Part shown: piece after piece, positions 1 to 9,318 of the stretch
How the letters are laid out: every line of letters starts with the position of its first letter
How positions within the stretch are numbered: the stretch's first letter is position 1
DNA from: Planctomycetota bacterium
Lineage (GTDB): Bacteria; Planctomycetota; Phycisphaerae; WQYP01
Direction of reading: 5' to 3'
DNA: 38,642 bases
Assembly: GCA_021810145.1 (NCBI GenBank)
Contig: JAJZJL010000032.1
Coordinates: 1 to 38,642, forward strand
Position numbers and translations under genes: made by a program
Notes under the pieces: model-generated
Database searches by the model: none
Seen by the model: only the letters and a program-made list of their open reading frames with translations
What the model was told of the DNA's origin: nothing

Positions 1-2
1 TG

Positions 3-62
3 AATGCCTGGGCCGGAAAGAATCCCGGCCTGCTGACCGATGCTCTGGTCGATTCGTCCTGA
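3..62 (+). CDS. C-terminal end of an unidentified protein (partial)
   Basis: An open frame enters from the left edge and stops at TGA 60-62. It gives about 19 residues ending in NPGLLTDALVDSS. No start lies inside the window, so this would be the last few codons of a gene that begins outside it. The reading looks protein-like, but it is too short to assign to a family and another frame also stays open to about position 93. No function is proposed. Confidence 0.3.
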   Translation, partial: NAWAGKNPGLLTDALVDSS

Positions 63-190
63 GCTCGCCCGCCGGAGCCGCGGAGCGGTAAACAGTTACA
101 TCCTTTCCACCAAGGCTTTGGGAGTCACGGTACCGCGGAACAACGGTATGCTGACATGACAAGTTAAGCTACGGGAGCCTGTCACAAATA

Positions 191-760
191 TCATTTTCGG
201 CGATACAGTTGGGGATCCACGGCCGCACACATGGCCGCAGCGTCAAGAGAATGATTTACAAACGCTTTGATTTGCCGCACCTGATGAAGCGTATTGTTGA
301 TGAGTTGCTCATGGGGAACATCCAACACCGTGAAATTACTTCGGCCTTTCAACCAGAGATCGACCGCGTCGAGTTCCCTTTGAAAAATCGCCATCAACCG
401 CTGATTCTCCGCATCGGAGGCGGCAATTTTCCCGAGCATCGCCTGCTGTGACGCCACGACCTGCCGCAATTCCCGCCGCATAAATAAAACACGATATTCA
501 AGATTCTCAGGCAGATCATACAGCAGGCGATAAATGACTTTTACAGCCCGGCCCGGCGCGTCGGCCAGCCAAGCCGCATTGAGGCGCGTTTGTTTCACCG
601 CTTCCAGTTCAAAGTACCCACGGGGATTGCTGGTATCAGCCGTGCGCATATTATCTGTAAGCACAGGCATTCCACCGGCGTGGAGCATCTGCATCATCAG
701 AGAGGTGCCGGATCGAGGCAATCCCGAGACAATAATTATGGCTTCTGTTTTTCGCACCAA
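191..760 (-). CDS. Short sulfotransferase-like P-loop protein
   Basis: This 189-residue protein opens with a beta strand followed by GLPRSGTSLMMQML, which matches the 5'-phosphosulfate loop of PAPS-dependent sulfotransferases and related P-loop proteins. A conserved-looking TADTSNPRGYFELE follows at about residues 40-54, and FMRR at about 93-96 resembles the 3'-phosphate-binding strand region. It is short for a sulfotransferase, which usually has 250-350 residues, so it may be a minimal member or may bind a nucleotide without transferring sulfate. The start is TTG at 760 or the adjacent GTG at 757; no ATG lies between there and the upstream in-frame stop. It sits 42 bp downstream of the permease gene on the same strand and could be cotranscribed. 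A longer relative is encoded at 15027-16049. Confidence 0.75.
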   Translation of the reverse strand: MVRKTEAIIIVSGLPRSGTSLMMQMLHAGGMPVLTDNMRTADTSNPRGYFELEAVKQTRLNAAWLADAPGRAVKVIYRLLYDLPENLEYRVLFMRRELRQVVASQQAMLGKIAASDAENQRLMAIFQRELDAVDLWLKGRSNFTVLDVPHEQLINNTLHQVRQIKAFVNHSLDAAAMCAAVDPQLYRRK

Positions 761-802
761 CCGCCCCGCCGCACACTGACTCTCTGATATATCATCGCCA
801 TC

Positions 803-2422
803 TTACAGACTGTCAATATAAGTTTGCAGTTCTTCCATCGGCACCGCTGAATTTACTGCCAGGTACAAAATCAGCAAGCTGAATGCCGCCACAACCAAAA
901 CGTCATAGGGAAATTTCAGATAATCCAGTCCACCGGTCATGCTTTTTGACCCGATAAAATCCAGCAACCACAAGCCACCAAGATATGGAAACGCCCACCA
1001 GGTGCTTTTCCATGGAAGCTCGGTAATATTTTCGCGTTTTATGAGCCGCCAAGCCAGAAACAGCACCAGTGCCGCGGCAATAACTTCCATCAGAAAAGTG
1101 AGCGTGGCAACTCCGGACCAGTACACAATGAGATTGGAAATAATGAAGGTAATTGGAGCCAGAACATTTGCCATCGGTACGCGAAAGGGTCTTGGCCGAC
1201 TGGCCTCGGGCAGTGTGCGCCGCAGCGATAGCAGCACCACGGGTCCGATGCCATAAGACAACACCATCACATCTGAAATTTCATCTACCATTTTATGCCA
1301 ACTCGGAAAAGGGAGCATGAACAAACATCCGACGGCAAAACTGACCATGCTGGCCGCCCAGGGCACACCAAATCGGTTCAAGCGCTGCAGCGAACTGTGA
1401 ATGAAGCCATCCTCGCTCATAGCACCGATTACCCGCGACGAAGTCGTGGCATAGATGAAGCCGGTTCCACCCGGAGAAACGACCGCATCGGCATACAGCA
1501 ACATCGCCAGCCATGCCAGGCCAATTCCGGATGCCAGTGCCGCCAGCGGCCCGGCCCCCACGGTAAAGCCTCTGGCATGGTCCAGCGCCCCCCATCCGTA
1601 TTTGGCCAAATCCACCGGATTGATCGCCATGACAAATGCCAATTGTAAACCGATATAGATAATCATGCCGATGAGGACCGATCCGATAACGGCTATGGGA
1701 ATATACCGTTGCGGGTGCGACGTTTCACCGGCCAGTTCCACGGCCTGTCTGAAGCCCAGAAAGCTGAAAATCACCCCGGCTGTACCCAATGCCGTAAACA
1801 CACCACGGATATTGGAGACCAGCTCATGCTTCTGGACATGCAGATTGGCCGTATGATGTGCTCCGATCAGCAGACCAATAATTGTCACAAGCGGGACAGC
1901 CAGCTTCCACCATCCGGCGGTTGTGCTGATCCGCATTACCCATTTGATTCCGAAGAGATTCAACACCGTAAAGACCGCCAGCATGCAAACCGCAAATCCA
2001 AAACCCGCGGGTGTCAGGGCATGATTGTTCGGATAAATCAACCATGGCCAGATATTGGCCATGTAACTCAGCGTGGCCAGCACCTCTACCGGTGCGACGG
2101 AAACATAACCTAAAAACAGTATCCAGCTCCAGATCCGCGACAAGAACATACCGTGGCTTAAATGCGGAAAGTGCACCACCGCCCCGCTGCGCGGAAACAT
2201 GGTCGCCAATTCGGCATAGACCAAGGCCAGCAGAAGAATGGCAATGCCGCCGACCATCCATGAAAAAACGCTTAACGGGCCGGCTTGCTGCGCTGCTTCC
2301 ATCGGGCCTTTTAGCCAGCCCGATCCAATGATTCCGCCGAGGCTGGCATACAGCAATCCAATAACGCCAGCCTCTCGTCTTAATCCGCTTTTCTTACCCG
2401 ATGAATCTGCCATGCCTGCCAT
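803..2422 (-). CDS. APC-superfamily amino acid permease
   Basis: This 539-residue polytopic membrane protein begins with the APC signature GGIIGSGWLKGP in the first helix (about residues 29-40), where the unwound GSG segment binds the substrate amino group. Around 12 or more hydrophobic segments follow through residue 530. The GAVVHFPHLSHG and AELATMFPRSG regions match helix 2/3 of the family. Overall it resembles the aspartate/proton symporter type (AspP/YveA) more than the cationic permeases, but substrate cannot be read from sequence. AGGAG lies 3 bp before the first ATG (2422) and 12 bp before a second ATG at residue 4 (2413), so the start could be either. Expected role: proton-coupled amino acid uptake at the inner membrane. 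Confidence 0.85.
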   Translation of the reverse strand: MAGMADSSGKKSGLRREAGVIGLLYASLGGIIGSGWLKGPMEAAQQAGPLSVFSWMVGGIAILLLALVYAELATMFPRSGAVVHFPHLSHGMFLSRIWSWILFLGYVSVAPVEVLATLSYMANIWPWLIYPNNHALTPAGFGFAVCMLAVFTVLNLFGIKWVMRISTTAGWWKLAVPLVTIIGLLIGAHHTANLHVQKHELVSNIRGVFTALGTAGVIFSFLGFRQAVELAGETSHPQRYIPIAVIGSVLIGMIIYIGLQLAFVMAINPVDLAKYGWGALDHARGFTVGAGPLAALASGIGLAWLAMLLYADAVVSPGGTGFIYATTSSRVIGAMSEDGFIHSSLQRLNRFGVPWAASMVSFAVGCLFMLPFPSWHKMVDEISDVMVLSYGIGPVVLLSLRRTLPEASRPRPFRVPMANVLAPITFIISNLIVYWSGVATLTFLMEVIAAALVLFLAWRLIKRENITELPWKSTWWAFPYLGGLWLLDFIGSKSMTGGLDYLKFPYDVLVVAAFSLLILYLAVNSAVPMEELQTYIDSL

Positions 2423-2480
2423 CAGCTCCTGCTCAATAACCCCGGCGAATCAATGTTCCGCTTATTCTCGCATGAACGCC

Positions 2481-2511
2481 GTTATAGATGCACCAGCATT
2501 CACACATTCAA
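2481..2511 (-). promoter_or_regulatory. Weak candidate promoter for the permease gene
   Basis: Read on the minus strand, TTGAAT (2511-2506) and TATAAC (2486-2481) are separated by 19 bp, about 60 bp upstream of the permease start. The spacing is longer than the 17 bp optimum, so this is only a candidate. Confidence 0.25.
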
Positions 2512-2561
2512 GTTGCAGGTAGTGTACCAAGCATCAAGGGGATCGTCAGGATTTTTCACGC

Positions 2562-2600
2562 AGGAAAAGAAAAGCCGCCGACAAAATATGCCGACGGCTT
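2562..2600 (-). terminator. Intrinsic terminator after the PEP-CTERM gene
   Basis: On the minus strand, AAGCCGTCGGC and GTCGGCGGCTT form a GC-rich imperfect stem around a loop of about 7 nt, immediately followed by TTTTCTTTTC. It lies about 50 bp beyond the stop codon of the gene ending at 2651, which is the expected place for a Rho-independent terminator. Confidence 0.75.
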
Positions 2601-2650
2601 AAAAGAACGCCTGTTGAACACCTAACGCGCAGTCAAGGCAGATGCTGCTT

Positions 2651-3388
2651 TCAGGACTCGCGCCGCTTGCGCCAGGCCAGAAGGCCGGTTGCCCCCGCGG
2701 CCATCAGCAGCAAGGAAGCCGGTTCGGGTACCGGATTGGCACTACCCGTAACCAGAGCCGCCCCACCGGTATCTCCAACCGCGATGGGAGTATTGGCTGA
2801 AGTTTCAAAGGCATAGCCAAGTATCTTGCTGTTAAAATCCACCAGATTGGTCGTTTGCTCGGTGGTGGTGTTGAACGAAAAAGCAGCCCAGCCGTAAAAA
2901 TCTTTGCCGTTGGCGCTGGTTGCGCGTAAGCCGGTATAAAGCACTTCATGATTTCCAGCCTTCACCACATTGGTGCTGGTGTAACCACCGGTGGCAAACA
3001 CAAAGTTATTGCCCGTACCGCCCACCTCTGTTCCTTTGGACAGAAAATCCAAGGTGGATGTGGCCCCACCAGTGGGCGATGCAACAACCGTTACCGCATC
3101 GGTTCCTGGAACCATTCCGGAGAAGGTCAAACTGGCATCACCACTGATCCGGTTAAGAGAAGTCATCATTCCCAAAAACGCGTTGCCGCCGCCGTAGTTA
3201 ATGAAGGCCTCGCCACTGGGGGTTAAAGTGGTCATCGGTGCGTTGATTTGCGTGTATTGCGGTGTTGCTTGCGCCGCACCGGTTGCAATGATCGACAAAC
3301 TTACCGCGGCATAAGCCGCCAGACGGGCGTCGAGAGATGTCTTTTCACCCGTTAACGATCTGGAGGAATCTTGTTTTTTATGTGTCAT
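2651..3388 (-). CDS. PEP-CTERM sorting domain-containing secreted protein
   Basis: This 245-residue protein has an N-terminal export signal (hydrophobic core about residues 25-40, ending ATGAAQA) and a C-terminal PEP-CTERM domain: VPEPASLLLMAAG, a hydrophobic helix, and the basic tail WRKRR. In this family the tail directs export and processing by an exosortase, usually in exopolysaccharide producers. The mature part (about residues 42-215) is rich in Thr, Gly, Asn and Ser with no catalytic motif I recognise, which suits a beta-rich surface or matrix protein. The start is well supported: AGGAGA lies 6 bp before ATG 3388. It follows another PEP-CTERM gene on the same strand after about 70 bp. 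No exosortase gene is in the window. Confidence 0.85.
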   Translation of the reverse strand: MTHKKQDSSRSLTGEKTSLDARLAAYAAVSLSIIATGAAQATPQYTQINAPMTTLTPSGEAFINYGGGNAFLGMMTSLNRISGDASLTFSGMVPGTDAVTVVASPTGGATSTLDFLSKGTEVGGTGNNFVFATGGYTSTNVVKAGNHEVLYTGLRATSANGKDFYGWAAFSFNTTTEQTTNLVDFNSKILGYAFETSANTPIAVGDTGGAALVTGSANPVPEPASLLLMAAGATGLLAWRKRRES

Positions 3389-3457
3389 GGATAATCTCCT
3401 GTAAAAAAGCTTAATTAACGTAACAATAGGTAATAAACACCCGGATTATGCCGACGC

Positions 3458-4534
3458 TCAGCGGCCGGCATTGCCGCGCCGGCGACGCGCCGGAATCAGG
3501 AAAGCCAGAGCACCAAGAGCGATCAGCGCCAGCGGTGCGGGTTCCGGAACCGCCGCCAGTTGCCCAGCCGAATTTGTGGCCAGGGAAGGTGAGGTTGCCG
3601 CATTGCCGGCGTAGCCCAGACCATACATGCTTTCCAACGTCCGCAAAATGCTGTAGCTGTTGAACATCTGACTGGACTGCCCGGGAACATACAGGGACGT
3701 ATCGCCATTGATAATTGTGGCAATATGATTGTTATCCTGCAGCGTATAGTTATTCTCATCCCATGTCACGAGAAGCAGACTGTTATTCGTTTTCGCCCAT
3801 TGAACATATCCGTTGAGGTTCTGTTGCAAGAAGCTGTCTCCAGCTTGAATGGTGCCGTTATGCATGTCATAAGCCAGATTGGGAATAACAAAGGACACCG
3901 TGGGCAATGCCGCATAACCCGCGGCGGTGGTGGGGAATTCTGAAAATCCGGTCATGGTGGAAAGCGGAAGTTGATTGCCGGATACACTGCTGAGACTTGG
4001 ATTAACCCAGTTGATAACCGCATTGTGCTTCCGGGCGTAGGTTTGATTGGTCGTGCCATTGTTGTACGTGGCCTGGTTGTAATTCGTGGTGTTATCAATG
4101 GCTGAATAAGTCTGGTTATATTCCTTGAAGGAATAGCCCGCGTTAATCAATTGTGCCGCGAGGTTCGGCGTGCTGAGCGGTTCGGAATATTGCGGGGCTG
4201 TTGGAAAGTAATCACCGGTAATGCCCTGATCGCTTCCGGCAAACAGATCAAGATAATTCGGCTGACTGGGGTGCTCCGGTGAATAGGACTGAGTGTAAAG
4301 CAACCCGCCATTGCCAATGAGTGTGTTGTTGATATACGGCGCATCGGTGGTGTTGCCGACAATCTGGCTGTAGGAATGATTTTCTTCAATCACCACCACC
4401 ACATGACTGGGTGCCAGAATTCCCGCCTGGACCGCGCCCGCACTGCAACCGATAAAAGCGGAGCCGGCGACTGCGGCGACGATTGCGCTGGCCGCCATCG
4501 CCGAACCTTTTTTTGCCATTCGATTCAAACCCAT
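3458..4534 (-). CDS. Secreted phosphoesterase-family protein with PEP-CTERM tail
   Basis: About 358 residues. After a signal peptide ending near SAGAVQA come motifs of the phosphoesterase family (PF04185; acid phosphatase and phospholipase C relatives): IEENHS at about residues 49-54, HPSQPNYLDLFAG at about 88-100, PNLAYDMHNG at about 219-227 and TWDENN at about 257-262. Glu, Asn, His and Asp residues in these motifs bind the metal or phosphate in known members. The C-terminus is a PEP-CTERM domain (VPEPAPLALIALG followed by ARRRR). AAGGAG lies 6 bp before ATG 4534, so I prefer this start to the in-frame ATG at 4552, whose coding sequence would contain that site. It probably releases phosphate outside the cell or at the envelope; the substrate is unknown. 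Confidence 0.8.
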   Translation of the reverse strand: MGLNRMAKKGSAMAASAIVAAVAGSAFIGCSAGAVQAGILAPSHVVVVIEENHSYSQIVGNTTDAPYINNTLIGNGGLLYTQSYSPEHPSQPNYLDLFAGSDQGITGDYFPTAPQYSEPLSTPNLAAQLINAGYSFKEYNQTYSAIDNTTNYNQATYNNGTTNQTYARKHNAVINWVNPSLSSVSGNQLPLSTMTGFSEFPTTAAGYAALPTVSFVIPNLAYDMHNGTIQAGDSFLQQNLNGYVQWAKTNNSLLLVTWDENNYTLQDNNHIATIINGDTSLYVPGQSSQMFNSYSILRTLESMYGLGYAGNAATSPSLATNSAGQLAAVPEPAPLALIALGALAFLIPARRRRGNAGR

Positions 4535-4603
4535 AACTTTCTCCTTGCGCATCCCTGAACGACCGCGTGTCGACCGGTCGGATGATCGCGACTACCGGTA
4601 ACA

Positions 4604-4629
4604 CCCGCCGGCGGGACACGATGTCCCGC
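4604..4629. repeat. Nested perfect palindromes in the divergent promoter region
   Basis: CCCGCCGGCGGG (4604-4615) is a perfect 12-bp palindrome. It overlaps GCGGGACA-CGA-TGTCCCGC (4611-4629), a perfect 8-bp inverted repeat with a 3-nt spacer. The pair lies between divergent genes, 70-95 bp upstream of the phosphoesterase start, and has no T-tract. A dimeric-regulator operator is a reasonable guess. The rest of the gap 4535-4837 holds no gene that I can support. Confidence 0.5.
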
Positions 4630-4837
4630 ACGGCTGAAAGAATGTTATCGGGCAAATATTTGGAATATTTATGCGCCAGATAAATTAGCCATGAGCCGTT
4701 GATGAACAACGCGCTAGCACAACACTTACACAGCGCTTGCGCGATTTTAAACGCACACGCTTATCGTTAATTTTGAAACATCAGTGTCGGCCGCGATTGC
4801 CTGCGGCCGGCTGAAGCATTGAAGGAACTATTACATC

Positions 4838-6844
4838 ATGGCCAATCGCATCGCTGAAAAGCTTCTCCTGATCGGATGGGACTCCGCGGACTGGCAGGTC
4901 ATCACGCCGCTGCTGGAACAGGGACGAATGCCCGCACTGAATCATCTGATTAACAATGGCGTGATGGGAAATCTTGCCAGCATGGAACCGATCATCTCCC
5001 CGATGCTCTGGAATTCCATTGCCACCGGCAAACGCCCGGACAAACATGGCATCCTGGGCTTTATTGAGCCGGATCCGGATAATCGGTATGTACGCCCGTT
5101 TACCAGCACATCCCGTAAATGCAAGGCATTATGGAATATCTTCACCCAGCAGGGAATGGCATCCCATGTGGTAGCCTGGTTTGCCGGCCACCCCGCTGAA
5201 CCTGTAAATGGCACGTGCGTCAGCGAATTATTTCAGAAAGCCGTCGGGGCTTTGGATCAACCCTGGCCAATCAAGCCGGGCACCATCCATCCTCCTGAAA
5301 TCGCGGATTCACTGGCCTGCTTGCGGGTCCACCCCATGGAAATGGCATCCGACATGATTCTTCCATTTGTGCCAAATGCCGCAAAAGTTGATCAAACCAA
5401 AGACAAGCACTTATCAACGCTGGCCCGGATGCTCGCTGAAACCATCAGCGTCCACGCCGTTGCCACGCATTTGCTTGAACACCGCCCATGGGATTTTGCG
5501 GCAGTGTATTATGACGCGGTTGATCATCTTTCCCATGCTTTTATGCCCTTTCACCCGCCCAAACTGCCGGAAATTTCGGATGCGGACTTTGACTTATATA
5601 AGAATGTTGTTGCGTGCACATATCAATTTCATGACCTGATGCTCGGCCGGCTGATGCAGCTTGCCGGACCGAATACTCACATTATGCTGATTTCCGACCA
5701 CGGGTTTTACAGTGATCACCTCCGGCCGCGGGGTATTCCGGATGAACCATCGGGGCCGACGGTTTGTCACAGGCCCTTTGGCGTATTCTGTCTGGCTGGC
5801 CCCGGCATAAAAAAGGATGAACGCATCTATGGCGCGGGCATTCTTGATATTGCGCCGACCATCCTGACGCTTTATGGCTTACCGGTGGGCCGGGATATGG
5901 ATGGCAAAACGCTGGTTCAAGCCTTCGAAAAGCCGCCGGAGATTCAATGCATCGATTCATGGGAAACCACTCCCGGCGCGGCCGGTATGCACCCGGACCA
6001 TCGACGGCACGATCCGCTGGAAGCCCAGGAGGCAATCAATCAGCTTGTGGCATTGGGATATATGGCTCCGCCGGATGATGGCCAATGCAAGGCGGTACTT
6101 ATTGCCACACAGGAAATTCAATATAATCTCGCAATTGTTCATCTCAGCGGAGGGAATCCGGAAGCGGCGCTGCCATTGCTGGAAAAGCTCGCGGCGGAAC
6201 TGCCGCAAAGGCCCCGCATCCGACTGCTGCTGGCGCAATGTCATCAGCGACTGAATCATCACAAGGACGCTCGAAAGATTGTCGAACAGGTCATCGCCGA
6301 CAAATGCGAAAGTCCGCTGGCTCATCTGCTTTTGGGATCGCTTCTGTTTTCGGAAGGAAAGCCTGCCGCCGCCATTCGGCATTTACGCGAGGCGGAACAG
6401 GCCGATCCGCGCCTGCCCGGTCTGCATTGCACCATCGGCTCAGCCTATGCCCGCCGAAAAATGTGGCGATCCGCACGGCGTGCGTTTGAAAAGGCCCTGG
6501 CAAATGATGGCGACAGCCCGATTGCCCATGAAGGCATGGCCCGCTGCCACCTTGCCATGCGGCAATGGGAACAGGCCGCGGAATCCGCCCTGCGCGCTGC
6601 CGGACTGATGCATTGTTATCCGGCCGCCCATTATGATCTGGGGGTGGCGCTGATCAGACTTAATAAGATCGATCGGGGTATTCAGGCTCTGCAGACGTGC
6701 CTGCATTTTAATCCGCGGCATGTTCGCGCCAACCTATGGCTGGGCCGAATTTATCTGCGCGTGTATCAAGACCGGGTTAAGGCTGAGCATTATTTCCAGC
6801 AGGCGGCGGCGCATACAAAAGCACACGCCGCGCAACCACAATAA
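4838..6844 (+). CDS. Alkaline phosphatase-superfamily phosphodiesterase with C-terminal TPR repeats
   Basis: This 668-residue protein has two parts. Residues 1 to about 400 are a type I phosphodiesterase/nucleotide pyrophosphatase-like domain: LIGWDSADW (metal ligand D15), IISPMLWNS with S54 at the usual Thr/Ser nucleophile position, YYDAVDHLSH (D226, H230), ISDHGF (D287, H288) and CHRPFG (H311). Together these give a plausible two-metal site. From about residue 415 to 655 are several 34-residue TPR-like units (for example LLAQCHQRLNHHKDARKIVE), which usually bind proteins. No signal peptide or membrane segment is seen, so it appears cytoplasmic. AAGGAA lies upstream of ATG 4838. It converges on atpD with only 3 bp between stop codons. 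Phosphodiesterase, phosphatase or phosphoglycan transferase activity is possible; the substrate is unknown. Confidence 0.8.
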   Translation: MANRIAEKLLLIGWDSADWQVITPLLEQGRMPALNHLINNGVMGNLASMEPIISPMLWNSIATGKRPDKHGILGFIEPDPDNRYVRPFTSTSRKCKALWNIFTQQGMASHVVAWFAGHPAEPVNGTCVSELFQKAVGALDQPWPIKPGTIHPPEIADSLACLRVHPMEMASDMILPFVPNAAKVDQTKDKHLSTLARMLAETISVHAVATHLLEHRPWDFAAVYYDAVDHLSHAFMPFHPPKLPEISDADFDLYKNVVACTYQFHDLMLGRLMQLAGPNTHIMLISDHGFYSDHLRPRGIPDEPSGPTVCHRPFGVFCLAGPGIKKDERIYGAGILDIAPTILTLYGLPVGRDMDGKTLVQAFEKPPEIQCIDSWETTPGAAGMHPDHRRHDPLEAQEAINQLVALGYMAPPDDGQCKAVLIATQEIQYNLAIVHLSGGNPEAALPLLEKLAAELPQRPRIRLLLAQCHQRLNHHKDARKIVEQVIADKCESPLAHLLLGSLLFSEGKPAAAIRHLREAEQADPRLPGLHCTIGSAYARRKMWRSARRAFEKALANDGDSPIAHEGMARCHLAMRQWEQAAESALRAAGLMHCYPAAHYDLGVALIRLNKIDRGIQALQTCLHFNPRHVRANLWLGRIYLRVYQDRVKAEHYFQQAAAHTKAHAAQPQ

Positions 6845-6847
6845 GTA

Positions 6848-8302
<1,455 letters not shown>

Positions 8303-8381
8303 CTAATTTTGCTTGTATGCCTTCGTTTTTACTTCCAATAATGAACCGGGAAAACCCCGCCGTCCATTAACGATCCAATTT

Positions 8382-9284
8382 TTATTTCAGTGCCTCAACA
8401 CCACCCATGAGTTCTGACAATTCGCTGGTAATCTGCGTTTGCCGCGCCCGGTTGTATTCCCGCGTCAGAAGTTTAATCATCACATCGGCATTTTCCGTGG
8501 CCGCCGACATCGCCATCATCCGGGCAATCTGCTCGGAAACCGACGCATCGACAAAAGCCTGAAACGTGGCCGCCCGTACCATTGCCGGCACCAGATTTAC
8601 CAGCAGTTCGCCGGCATCGGGTGAATATTCGCTGCAGGCGTCCAGCCGGCTTGGTTGCCCCTTCTCGTTGGCGACATCTTCTGTTTCCAATGCGCCTACG
8701 GGCAACACATCCAATGCGGTGGCTTTCTGCTGTCCAACGCTGATAAATCGCATATAGACAATTTTGATCGCATCAACAACCTGATTGGCGTAATCATCCA
8801 TCAGCGCCTGTGAAACCGGCAACACTTCATCAAATGTGGCGTTGTCACTGATGCCGGTATATGCCGCTTTTACTTCACGACGGGCAAAACGGAAATAAGC
8901 CGCTCCCTTTCGCCCGGCCACGTGAATGTCCACCTGCTGACCCTCTTCTTCCAACTGCCGGATATTCTGCATGGCCAATCGCAGAATCTGACTGTTGTAC
9001 CCCCCCGCCAGACCGCGGTTGCTGGTTACCACCAGAATGGCGGTTCTGCGGCATGGCGTGCGGCTGATTAACAGCGGATGCCGCTTGAGTTCCGCTGAAC
9101 CCTGCGCGCCAAGCAACGTATCCTGAACAATCGCGCCGAGTTTATCCAGATAGGGTCTGGTACCTTTGGCGCGTTTCAAGGCGCGCTGAAACCGCGCGGT
9201 GGCCACCATCTGCATCACGCGCGTGATTTTGTAGATGTTGCGAACCGCTTTGCGGCGTTTGGTAATTTCTCTGGCCTTCGCCAT
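8382..9284 (-). CDS. atpG: F-type ATP synthase subunit gamma
   Basis: This 300-residue protein is the central rotor shaft of F1. The N-terminal helix MAKAREITKRRKAVRNIYKITRVMQMVA carries the family pattern (I-K-I-T-x-A-M-x-M-V-A type), here written in pieces: the ITRVMQMVA turn is clear at about residues 20-28. The middle has SNRGLAGGYN (about 87-96), and the C-terminal helix has TREYNRARQTQITSELSE, which pairs with the N-terminal helix inside the alpha3beta3 ring. It lies between atpA and atpD with gaps of 34 and 97 bp. The Shine-Dalgarno site is weak (AGGCAG). Confidence 0.96.
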   Translation of the reverse strand: MAKAREITKRRKAVRNIYKITRVMQMVATARFQRALKRAKGTRPYLDKLGAIVQDTLLGAQGSAELKRHPLLISRTPCRRTAILVVTSNRGLAGGYNSQILRLAMQNIRQLEEEGQQVDIHVAGRKGAAYFRFARREVKAAYTGISDNATFDEVLPVSQALMDDYANQVVDAIKIVYMRFISVGQQKATALDVLPVGALETEDVANEKGQPSRLDACSEYSPDAGELLVNLVPAMVRAATFQAFVDASVSEQIARMMAMSAATENADVMIKLLTREYNRARQTQITSELSELMGGVEALK

Positions 9285-9318
9285 TACAGCACACTGCCTG
9301 TCTTGTTAACAATCTGCC

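Noticed and set aside
3523..3759. Alternative-frame ORFs inside the phosphoesterase gene and similar shadows elsewhere
   Set aside because: They lie inside stronger coding frames with conserved domains and have no family matches.
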